Positions 1 to 5,486 of a DNA stretch of 6,897 nucleotides are shown here, piece by piece. The position numbers and the translations under genes were made by a program. Source of the stretch: Treponema sp. (GTDB lineage: Bacteria; Spirochaetota; Spirochaetia; Treponematales; Breznakiellaceae); assembly GCA_031255615.1 (NCBI GenBank), contig JAIRSD010000192.1:1-6897 (forward strand), given 5' to 3'. The stretch's first letter is position 1, and every line of letters starts with the position of its first letter. The notes beneath the pieces were generated by a model. It did no database searches and had not been told where the DNA came from. It saw only the letters and a list, made by a program, of their open reading frames with translations.

Positions 1-49
1 AGCCCTTGCACAGTTCCCGGTCGATGATCACCTTTCCTCTTTTTGCCAT
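1..49 (-). CDS. Ferredoxin-type 4Fe-4S subunit, N-terminal fragment (KorD-like)
   Basis: Only the first 16 codons are present; the gene runs off the left end. The visible peptide is MAKRGKVIIDRELCKG, with the next codon starting with T (Cys, Trp or another). A basic start followed by VIID-x-x-x-CKG is the usual opening of small 4Fe-4S proteins in which CKGC begins the first cluster-binding CxxCxxCxxxC motif. It closely resembles delta subunits of 2-oxoacid:ferredoxin oxidoreductases (KorD/VorD type), which pass electrons from the thiamine enzyme to ferredoxin in the cytoplasm. The start is supported by a Shine-Dalgarno AGAGGAAG (minus strand, 62-55), 5 nt before the ATG. The family role comes from this short peptide alone; a generic ferredoxin is the alternative. 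KorABC partner genes would be expected to the left of the window. Confidence 0.7.
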   Translation of the reverse strand, partial: MAKRGKVIIDRELCKG

Positions 50-81
50 GGAGACTTCCTCTCATATTGTAGTATCCCGTT

Positions 82-110
82 ATTTTAGTAGTCTGGGGCC
101 GGTGTGGGAA
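82..110 (-). promoter_or_regulatory. Candidate promoter of the ferredoxin-type gene
   Basis: On the minus strand, TTCCCA (110-105) and TAAAAT (87-82) are 17 nt apart, matching the sigma70-type consensus at 4/6 and 5/6 positions. The predicted start near 75 gives a leader of about 26 nt that contains the Shine-Dalgarno. A second -10-like hexamer, TACAAT (71-66), is less likely because its start would fall inside the Shine-Dalgarno. Confidence 0.4.
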
Positions 111-158
111 GGGCGCGCACTGCGCCACGTTAAATCTAACCCTGGGGATATACTAGCG

Positions 159-358
159 CCTTGCTTCCCCTAAACCGCCGGATAAGCGAAAGAACAGGGA
201 ACAGGAAGATAAACCACGAAGGGGCACCAAGGAACACAAAGGAACACGAAGGAATGAAAAGGCGCCTCCAATCCCTGTCTTCGTGCGCCTTCTTCGCCTT
301 AGTGGTAAATTTCTTCCGTCCGCATATCTGATTTTTTAGGCTAAGCGGCCTGCGAATA
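159..358. repeat. Tandem unit 1, imperfect long hairpin with five decamers
   Basis: The left arm holds five consecutive 10-mers at 213-262: ACCACGAAGG, GGCACCAAGG, AACACAAAGG, AACACGAAGG and AATGAAAAGG. The right arm (about 279-306) has the same motif inverted, ending CCTTAGTGGT, the reverse of ACCACTAAGG. The unit can therefore fold on itself, with a loop around GCGCCTCCAATCCC. Similar ACCACGAAGG-type hairpins are, to my recollection, dispersed in many environmental bacterial genomes; I know of no established function. Confidence 0.88.
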
Positions 359-567
359 CCTTGCTTCCCCTAAACCGCCGGATAAGCGAAAGAACCGGGA
401 ACAGGAAGATAAACCACAAAGGGGCACCAAGGCGAACTACGGCTCGCCAGGAACACGAAGGAATGAAAAGGCGCCACCAGTTCCCGCTTTCGTGCGCCTT
501 CTTCGCCCTGGTGGTAAATTTCTTCCGTCCGTATATCCGATCTTTTAGGTTAAGCGGCCTGTGAATA
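359..567. repeat. Tandem unit 2, decamer replaced by a small palindrome
   Basis: This unit matches unit 1 except that the third decamer (AACACAAAGG) is replaced by a 19-nt block at 433-451. The block creates a small inverted repeat, GGCGA (431-435) with TCGCC (444-448). This one change explains the 9-bp longer period. Decamers at 413-422, 423-432, 452-461 and 462-471 are kept in register, and the inverted right arm is also kept (CCCTGGTGGT in place of CCTTAGTGGT). Confidence 0.88.
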
Positions 568-754
568 CCTTACTTCCCCTAAACCGCTGGATAAGCGAAA
601 GAACCGGGAGCAGGAAGATAAACCACGAAGGAACACAAAGGTACACGAAGGAATGAAAAGGCGCCTCCAATCCCTGTCTTCGTGCGCCTTCTTCGCCTTA
701 GTGGTAAATTTCTTCCGTCCATATATCCGAATTTTTAGGCCAGGCGGCCTGCGG
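568..754. repeat. Tandem unit 3, one decamer shorter
   Basis: The central tract has four decamers at 622-661 (ACCACGAAGG, AACACAAAGG, TACACGAAGG, AATGAAAAGG). It lacks the GGCACCAAGG step of units 1 and 2, an exact 10-bp loss. The unit end GCGGCCTGCG runs straight into the palindrome at 755, with no AATA spacer as seen after units 1 and 2. Confidence 0.88.
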
Positions 755-788
755 GAGTTGTTCAGAAACTGAAGTTTCAGAACAACTC
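755..788. repeat. 34-bp palindrome, GTTGTTC family copy A
   Basis: Left arm GAGTTGTTCAGAAACT and right arm AGTTTCAGAACAACTC are 16 bp each, with one mismatch and a 2-nt centre. A related palindrome occurs at 3927-3958, so this is a dispersed repeat. It starts 2 nt past the stop codon of the minus-strand giant gene. It could stop transcription or protect the mRNA 3' end, but no T tract follows on the minus strand, so it is not a classical intrinsic terminator. Confidence 0.9.
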
Positions 789-790
789 TA

Positions 791-3607
791 CTAAATAAGG
801 CGGTGTTTCCGGGCGGCCATGCTGAGGGCGCCGTTCCAGCGGGGCTGGGTAAGATAGGTCTGTCTGGCTTTGATATCGTTTATCCGGCTGGCCCTTCGCT
901 GGAGTTGTTTGAAGGCCATGCTGATGGCGGTATTCATATCGACCTGGGGGGCGCCGGATTCCTGGAGCACCTGGTACCAGGCGTAGTAGTAGAAGGAGTC
1001 CCAGGGGTCCGCGTCCGAGAGCCGCTCGTCCCGCAGGGCCCGCTGCATGATTCCGAGGGCCTCGGCCCTGCCCTTTGGGGAGCTCCGGCAGAGGGACAGG
1101 GCGTAGTAGACGGCGGCCATGCGGCCCCAGATTTCCCGCGGGGGGAGGAGGAGGAGTTCGCACTGGCTGAAGCCGCTGCGCCAGTCCGGCTGCTCGGTGT
1201 AGATGAAGAGTTCGTCGGGCAGGGTTTCGGAGAGGGCGGCGGCCAGATCCCCGGCCAGATCCGCGGCCAGGGAATAATCGCCCGCCAGGTAGGCGCCTTC
1301 GACTTTGAATAGTTCCGCGTCGATGTTTCCGCCGGGGCCGGGCAGGAAGGAGGTCTGGGAATATATCCGGGCCCGGTACGCCCAGGCTTCCAGGAGGGAC
1401 ATTTTTTCCGGCGAGGGATTCCCCGCGGGGCTGCCGGCGATGTCCTGGAAAAATTGCAGGGCGTCCTGGTAAAAGCCGAGATCGAAGGCGAGTTTGCCGC
1501 GGAAAAAACGGGCCCGATCCGCCCATTCCATCAGGCCGGCCTTTTTCGCCTGAATTTCCGCGGCCTCCGCGGACTGCTGGGCCTGGGAAATATTGCCGTG
1601 AAGGAACTGTACCGCCGCGTCGTAAAAAAGAGCCAGGGGCAGTTCTTCGTAATTGCCGAATTTCTCCGCGTTTTCCACGGCGAATCCGGCGTACTCCACG
1701 GTTTCCCCCATCCGCTGTTTGAAGATGTTTACCAGGGAAAGGAGGCGGTTCGACTGGGCAAGGCCGGACCAGGGGGCGTTCTGGCTGAGGAGGAAGGCTT
1801 CTCTAACGGCGTCTTGGGCGGAATCTGCGTCCCGGATTCCCAGGAAATAGGCCCCGATGTTGGCCAGGGTCTGGGCTTTGAAGGGAGGGTATATCCGGTC
1901 CTCCACCAGGCCGCAGCGGAAGGCTTCCTTGATGTCCTCTTTGTTTCCGGCCAGGAGGGCCCGAAAGCCGTGGATGAGGAATTCTACGGTCAGGGCCCGC
2001 TGGGGGCCCACGATGGATTCCAGCCTTCCCGTTTTGCGGGCCTCCTCAAAACCGGCGGGATAGCCCTTGGCCATATCCATGACGATGGATTTAAGGATCA
2101 GTTCATCCCCCCTCTTGATGGTTTCGAATACCGCCGCCCCCCCGTCCAGGGCCGCCAGAGCGTCCAGTAGGGGGAAGCAGGGATGGATGAGCCGGGCGAA
2201 AACCCAGTCCAGGAGCCGGTTCCGCACCATCCGCCGGACGAGGGCCTTCCGCTCGCCCAAGATGGACTCGGCCTGGGGGAGGAAATCTTTGATCCGGGGC
2301 CGGGGATCCTGGGGGTTGTCCACCAGACCGGCATTGATAAGCATATCCAGGGCCCGGATGATAGTCCTGGAGGATTTACCCCCTTCGGCCAGGAGCTGGG
2401 GGAACATATAGCCGGGAAAATAGCGGCCCAGCAGGGTAAAGGCGTAACAGATCTCCCAAAGATCCCGGGACATGTCCGGGCTGAAGCCGCCCCCTGCCCC
2501 TTCCCGCCGGATGATCCGGTGGAAAATCTGGTCCCAGGACGGATCTACCGGCGCCCCGCCGGGGGAGGCGGTGCCGTAAATTTCCAGGGGGGGCCGGGAG
2601 GAATCGGCGGCGTGCCGGGATGCGTAGGGGGCCAGGACCTCTTGCACAATCCGGGCGGTCCCTTCCGCAGCCTTGTCGATGTTTTCCAGGATAAGGACGG
2701 CCCGGAGCTTTTGGCCCCCGGCGGCCCTGGTGTAGGCCGCCAGGAGCAGACTGAAAAAACGCCGCGCCATGTTGAACCGGAGGGGAGGGAATTCCCCCTG
2801 GAGCCGGTCCTGGAAAAGGGTCTCCCGCAGAAACTCCAGTTCTTCCCCGGCATCCTCCGCCTGATCCCCCGCCATTGAACCGGCGGCATCCGCGAGGAAG
2901 CGGTGGATCTCCGGACTGTATGCGTCGAGAAGGGCGGCCGGCCCCCGGCCGGCAGCGGCGGCGATCCCCGAACCGAAGTGGACCGCCAGGGGAGGGGCGC
3001 CGCCGCCGGCGAATTCGTAAAGCCCCGCCCGTTTCCCGAAAAATTCCGGCCCGGTAACCAGGGTGTTCCCCCCCCTTCCCTGTTTTAAACTCCTGACGAT
3101 GTCGGATCGCCGGGACTGTTCCGCCTCGACGGAAAGGGGGGCCCGCAGACCCTCCAGGGGCTTGCGGACGCTGATACGGGAAAAGGCCCCGGCCCCGTCC
3201 GGCAGGGAGGACGAATCGACGGGGGCTTCAAAAAGGAGGTAATAGGACAGGAGCTCCCTGCTTTTCTCATCGCAGTAGATCCCGGCCCGCCCGGGGGAAG
3301 ACAGGCAGCGGCAGATCCGTTCCCCGTCTTCGGGTATGTCCCTGCCGATCAGCAGGGCGTAGCCGAACAACTCATCGGCCCGGGATTCCACATAATCCAT
3401 GACGGCGTCTATACAATCGAGCATGTCCAGGCCAAGCCCTATGGCGGCCTCATTAAAAACGGCCCCCACCATGCGGTGTTCAGGTTTTTCTACGCCGCCG
3501 GCCTCCCGTATGAGCGCCAATACCCGGTCTTCCAGGGCCTCCACCACCCGGGGATTGGTACGGCGAAGCTGGGATCTAAAGCGTAGAAAAAACAAAAACC
3601 GAATCAT
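791..3607 (-). CDS. 938-residue STAND-like protein with degenerate P-loop and helical C-terminal repeats
   Basis: I do not recognise a named family. Residues 1-130 are a compact region whose end (GIYCDEKSRELL at 109-120, then YYLLFEAP) resembles the tail of class III nucleotidyl cyclase domains; catalytic aspartates are not evident, so any cyclase origin is speculative. Residues 182-196 (TLVTGPEFFGKRAGL) look like a Walker A loop with Arg in place of the usual Ser/Thr. Residues 303-313 (AVLILENIDKA) look like Walker B with an altered acidic end. From about 540 to 900 the protein is helix-rich with TPR-like pairs (for example 655-725). There is no signal peptide or convincing membrane segment, so it is probably cytoplasmic. 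The layout suggests a signalling or scaffold STAND-type protein, perhaps unable to hydrolyse NTP. The ATG at 3607 has no Shine-Dalgarno; Met46 or Met62 are alternative starts. Repeat arrays flank it on both sides. Confidence 0.85.
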   Translation of the reverse strand: MIRFLFFLRFRSQLRRTNPRVVEALEDRVLALIREAGGVEKPEHRMVGAVFNEAAIGLGLDMLDCIDAVMDYVESRADELFGYALLIGRDIPEDGERICRCLSSPGRAGIYCDEKSRELLSYYLLFEAPVDSSSLPDGAGAFSRISVRKPLEGLRAPLSVEAEQSRRSDIVRSLKQGRGGNTLVTGPEFFGKRAGLYEFAGGGAPPLAVHFGSGIAAAAGRGPAALLDAYSPEIHRFLADAAGSMAGDQAEDAGEELEFLRETLFQDRLQGEFPPLRFNMARRFFSLLLAAYTRAAGGQKLRAVLILENIDKAAEGTARIVQEVLAPYASRHAADSSRPPLEIYGTASPGGAPVDPSWDQIFHRIIRREGAGGGFSPDMSRDLWEICYAFTLLGRYFPGYMFPQLLAEGGKSSRTIIRALDMLINAGLVDNPQDPRPRIKDFLPQAESILGERKALVRRMVRNRLLDWVFARLIHPCFPLLDALAALDGGAAVFETIKRGDELILKSIVMDMAKGYPAGFEEARKTGRLESIVGPQRALTVEFLIHGFRALLAGNKEDIKEAFRCGLVEDRIYPPFKAQTLANIGAYFLGIRDADSAQDAVREAFLLSQNAPWSGLAQSNRLLSLVNIFKQRMGETVEYAGFAVENAEKFGNYEELPLALFYDAAVQFLHGNISQAQQSAEAAEIQAKKAGLMEWADRARFFRGKLAFDLGFYQDALQFFQDIAGSPAGNPSPEKMSLLEAWAYRARIYSQTSFLPGPGGNIDAELFKVEGAYLAGDYSLAADLAGDLAAALSETLPDELFIYTEQPDWRSGFSQCELLLLPPREIWGRMAAVYYALSLCRSSPKGRAEALGIMQRALRDERLSDADPWDSFYYYAWYQVLQESGAPQVDMNTAISMAFKQLQRRASRINDIKARQTYLTQPRWNGALSMAARKHRLI

Positions 3608-3615
3608 ATAACACC

Positions 3616-3621
3616 AGTATA
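3616..3621 (-). promoter_or_regulatory. Candidate -10 element of the 938-residue gene, near-leaderless
   Basis: TATACT on the minus strand ends 8 nt before the ATG at 3607, so transcription would begin at or next to the start codon. This agrees with the absence of a Shine-Dalgarno there. No good -35 is visible at 16-18 nt upstream, which makes the call weak. Confidence 0.35.
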
Positions 3622-3700
3622 TTACAGCGTCTCTTAGTTTACCCCTCCGTTATCATTGATGAAAGCCTCGCCGGGAATGTCTCAGTGTTCTTATTTTTAT

Positions 3701-3866
3701 GGGCGCATCCCCGCCTGCGGCGGGGACCGGGCTATCCGCTTAAATCTTTTGCCTGGCCCCGCCAGGCAAAAGATACCGCTTCTATCCCTTGCGCGGGCGC
3801 AAGCCGGCCGGCTTGCGCCTTTCGCTGTGCCCCGCCCTTCCCGGCCTGGCTCAGGGGCGGCGGGGG
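3701..3866 (+). repeat. Modular four-hairpin element, copy L
   Basis: The order is: linker GGGCGCA, hairpin H1 (3708-3726, 8-bp stem), linker CCGGGCTATCCGCT, hairpin H2 (3744-3774, perfect 14-bp stem, loop CCC), linker CCGCTTCTATCCCTTGCGCG, hairpin H3 (3796-3819, perfect 24-bp palindrome GGCGCAAGCCGG/CCGGCTTGCGCC), a short CTTT-rich linker, and a weaker H4 (CCCCGCC at 3830 with GGCGGGG at 3859). The linkers match copy R at 3980-4133 read on the other strand, while the stems differ. Open frames through this block are by-products of its composition: the same peptide, ARARDRSGI, appears from both copies on opposite strands. I cannot name a family. Confidence 0.88.
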
Positions 3867-3926
3867 GTATCCTTAAAGCCGGTGCGCGGAACGCCGACAT
3901 TGGACTTGTTCAATACCCCGGTTGGC

Positions 3927-3958
3927 TGTTGTTCGGAAACCGAGCTTTCCGAACAACA
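3927..3958. repeat. 32-bp palindrome, GTTGTTC family copy B
   Basis: GTTGTTCGGAAA pairs with TTTCCGAACAAC around a short centre (CCGAGC). Compared with 755-788 the shared pattern is GTTGTTC-R-GAAAC-Y-GA, then TTTC-M-GAACAAC, and both copies continue with CTA plus T at the right edge (CTACT and CTATT). It lies in the spacer between the two modular elements. It is not attached to a coding end here, which argues against a purely terminator role. Confidence 0.88.
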
Positions 3959-3979
3959 CTATTGCGGATAAATTCCTCA

Positions 3980-4133
3980 CGTTGCCGCGCCGCGGGCGCG
4001 GCAACGCAAAAGGCGAAAGCCGCGCCCGGCGCGGCTTTCGCCCGCGCAAGGGATAGAAGCGGAATAAAAACCCGCGGGGTTTTTATTAGAGCGGATAGCC
4101 CGGTCCCCGGCGCGGAGCGCCGGGGATGCGCCC
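3980..4133 (-). repeat. Modular four-hairpin element, copy R (inverted)
   Basis: Read on the minus strand it has the same linkers as copy L, in the same order. H1 is 4104-4126 (CCCCGGCGC/GCGCCGGGG core, loop GGA). Next comes CCGGGCTATCCGCT, then H2 at 4063-4087 (AATAAAAACCC paired with GGGTTTTTATT), then the identical 20-nt linker CCGCTTCTATCCCTTGCGCG. H3 is 4012-4042 (15-bp perfect arms GGCGAAAGCCGCGCC) and H4 is 3980-4006 (12-bp perfect arms CGTTGCCGCGCC, loop GCG). H2 and H4 share essentially no stem sequence with copy L, yet both fold. It ends about 120 bp before the OTC start codon. Confidence 0.88.
4063..4087. terminator. Bidirectional terminator-like hairpin (H2 of copy R)
   Basis: An 11-bp perfect stem (AATAAAAACCC/GGGTTTTTATT) with a 3-nt loop ends in T5 on the plus strand and, on the minus strand, likewise in T5. 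The GC part is only 3 bp, so termination may be weak. The corresponding hairpin of copy L has a GC-rich core and shorter T tract, so termination is not a conserved property of the element. Confidence 0.4.
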
Positions 4134-4200
4134 AAAAGGAACTCGATACCCGGCCCGCGCTAAATCGAAGGCCGCCGCGTTTGCTGATTCTCCCGGGATC

Positions 4201-4230
4201 TTGTTATTCCCAAGGCGGGCATGGTAAATT
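4201..4230 (+). promoter_or_regulatory. Candidate promoter of the OTC gene
   Basis: TTGTTA (4201-4206) is 18 nt from TAAATT (4225-4230), which is preceded by TGG, giving an extended -10 (TGnTAAATT). The predicted start near 4237 leaves a short leader containing the Shine-Dalgarno AAAGGGGG (4241-4248), 4 nt before the ATG. No recognisable arginine operator was seen. Confidence 0.45.
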
Positions 4231-4252
4231 TGGCCTCTACAAAGGGGGCGCT

Positions 4253-5206
4253 ATGGCCGCGGAGAATTTTAAGGGCAGATCCCTTCTGACATGGCTGGAC
4301 TATTCGGCGGAGGAGATCCGGTATCTGCTGGATCTGTCCCGGCGGGTGAAGGAGGAGGCGAAGAAGGGGGGCGTCAGGCGCCGTTTTAGCGGCAAAACTC
4401 TGGCCCTGATTTTTGAAAAGCGTTCTACCCGGACCCGCTGCGCCTTTGAAACGGCCTTTGGCGAGGAGGGGGGGCATCCGGTGTTCCTTTCTTCCCAGGA
4501 TATTCATCTGGGGCTTAAGGAGTCTCTGGAGGACACCGCCCGGGTGCTGGGGCGCATGTTCAGCGCTATTCAATTCCGGGGTTTTAAGCAGTCAACGGCG
4601 GAGATTCTCAGCCGCTATGCCGGCGTGCCGGTGTACAACGGTCTTACCGATTCCTTCCATCCTACCCAGGTGTTGGCGGATCTGCAAACCCTGGAGGAGA
4701 ATTTTGGGGATTGCGCGGGGAAAAAGCTCTGTTTTGTGGGGGACGGACGGAACAATGTGGCCCGTTCCCTCATCGTCATCTGCGCCAAGATGGGGGTCAA
4801 CTTTACGGTGGTGACGCCGCCGGAGCTTAACCCGGATCAGGCGCTGCTGGATCTGTGCGAACCGCTGGCCCGTTCTTCGGGGGCTGAAATTCGGATAAGC
4901 AAGGATCTGGCGGAGGTGCGGGGGGCCCACGCCCTTTACACCGATGTCTGGACTTCCATGGGGGAGGAGGCGCGGCAGGAGGAGCGGAAGCGGCTTCTGC
5001 GGCCCTACCAGGTGGACCAGGCCCTGATGGACAGGACCGGCAGAAAGGAAAGCATCTTTATGCACTGTCTTCCGGCGGTAAAAGGGGAGGAGGTTGTCGC
5101 GGCGGTGCTGGACGGCCCCCAAAGCCGGGCCTGGGACGAGGCGGAGAACCGGAAGCATACGATTAAAGCCATTATGCTTGCCACCCTGGGCGGGGAGGAC
5201 GGATAG
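4253..5206 (+). CDS. argF: Ornithine carbamoyltransferase
   Basis: A 317-residue protein of normal family length. It transfers the carbamoyl group from carbamoyl phosphate to ornithine, giving citrulline and phosphate in the cytoplasm; the trimer is the usual active form. Carbamoyl-phosphate motifs are STRTR (58-62), FRGF with Arg109, and HPTQ (136-139). The ornithine side is shown by GDGRNN (163-168), DVWTSMG (231-237) and the HCLP loop (271-274) with the catalytic Cys272; the C-terminal DEAENR ends at Arg300. All key residues are present. The ATG at 4253 is chosen because it has a Shine-Dalgarno (AAAGGGGG) and the family's usual start. An in-frame extension upstream to 3656 exists only because the repeat element lacks stops there. 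Whether the role is arginine synthesis (argF) or citrulline breakdown with arginine deiminase (arcB) cannot be decided from the window; no other arg or arc gene is adjacent. Confidence 0.96.
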   Translation: MAAENFKGRSLLTWLDYSAEEIRYLLDLSRRVKEEAKKGGVRRRFSGKTLALIFEKRSTRTRCAFETAFGEEGGHPVFLSSQDIHLGLKESLEDTARVLGRMFSAIQFRGFKQSTAEILSRYAGVPVYNGLTDSFHPTQVLADLQTLEENFGDCAGKKLCFVGDGRNNVARSLIVICAKMGVNFTVVTPPELNPDQALLDLCEPLARSSGAEIRISKDLAEVRGAHALYTDVWTSMGEEARQEERKRLLRPYQVDQALMDRTGRKESIFMHCLPAVKGEEVVAAVLDGPQSRAWDEAENRKHTIKAIMLATLGGEDG

Positions 5207-5215
5207 GCGCTTTAG

Positions 5216-5249
5216 GGGCCGGCGGCGTTTTTTGCGGGCCCGGTTTTTT
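5216..5249 (+). terminator. Possible intrinsic terminator after argF
   Basis: GGGCC (5216-5220) can pair with GGCCC (5237-5241), with two further inner pairs after a mismatch, and GG plus a T6 tract follows (5244-5249). It begins 10 nt after the argF stop. The stem is short and contains its own T6 in the loop, so the call is tentative. Confidence 0.35.
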
Positions 5250-5271
5250 GCGGCTGCTCCGTAAAAACCGG
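5240..5271. repeat. Inverted repeat downstream of argF
   Basis: CCGGTTTTT (5240-5248) pairs with AAAAACCGG (5263-5271). After a bulged T, GCGG pairs with CCGT (one wobble), giving about 13 bp. It overlaps the T tract of the possible terminator, so the two structures are mutually exclusive. The rest of the gap up to 5357 shows only a short GCCGCG/CGCGGC stem (5284-5302) and a third T6 tract at 5347-5352. Confidence 0.6.
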
Positions 5272-5357
5272 ACTGTCCAGGCGGCCGCGCTCCGTCCGCG
5301 GCATAATTTACGCGGAGTCTGCTCAATGGGGAACCGCCGGGGCCCGTTTTTTCACCC

Positions 5358-5387
5358 TTGCGTTGGGGCGGGGCTGGCTATTATACT
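5358..5387 (+). promoter_or_regulatory. Candidate promoter for the exported-protein/NrnA transcript
   Basis: TTGCGT (5358-5363) and TATACT (5382-5387) are 18 nt apart. The predicted start near 5394 gives a leader of roughly 93 nt before the GTG at 5487. No known riboswitch fold was recognised in the leader. Confidence 0.4.
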
Positions 5388-5486
5388 GAGAAGGGTTTCC
5401 TCAACATCCTGGCTGTCGATTCCGAAATCCGGGACGCTTTGGGATCCCATTTAGTTGCTCATATTTTCAGGAATTGGAGGATCACG

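Larger units (their letters stand above)
159..754. repeat. Tandem array of three ~200-bp repeat units
   Basis: Three head-to-tail units begin CCTTGCTTCCCCTAAACCGC (third unit: CCTTAC...) and end near GCGGCCTG(C/T)G. Starts are at 159, 359 and 568, giving periods of 200 and 209 bp; the last unit is about 187 bp. They are near-identical outside a central tract, where length differences occur in 10-bp steps. No credible protein is encoded: the only open frame (361-564) lies within one unit and has no ribosome site. The array fills most of the 741-bp gap between two minus-strand genes, so transcription from the 938-residue gene could run through it toward the ferredoxin gene. Confidence 0.93.

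Noticed and set aside
112..154. GGCGC/GCGCC hairpin (112-126) and plus-strand TATACT (149-154) upstream of the tandem units
   Set aside because: The stem is only 5 bp and the hexamer lacks a matching -35 element; too weak to call a terminator or promoter.
361..564. 67-residue plus-strand open frame inside tandem unit 2
   Set aside because: It exists only because of the 9-bp change in this unit; units 1 and 3 do not keep it, it does not begin at a clear ATG with a ribosome site, and the peptide is made of repeat decamers.
159..754. CRISPR array
   Set aside because: Units are ~200 bp and contiguous, with no short repeats separated by unique spacers of even size and no cas genes.
777..2878. 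Several plus- and minus-strand open frames inside the 938-residue gene (777-1526, 803-1312, 1454-2170, 2183-2878)
   Set aside because: Low-complexity Pro/Gly/Arg-rich peptides without start signals, overlapping a single long coherent frame; these are GC-driven shadows.
3697..3900. Minus-strand frame of 67 codons in the modular element
   Set aside because: Its peptide is a translation of the repeat linkers and reappears from the other element copy on the opposite strand.
3701..4133. Insertion sequence or transposon with terminal inverted repeats
   Set aside because: The inverted elements enclose only ~110 bp with no transposase frame, and no flanking target duplication was seen. A MITE-like origin remains possible but unproven.
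3701..4133. tRNA, rRNA or a known riboswitch
   Set aside because: No cloverleaf, anticodon arm, T-loop GTTCRANNC context or known aptamer consensus was found in the gene-free blocks.
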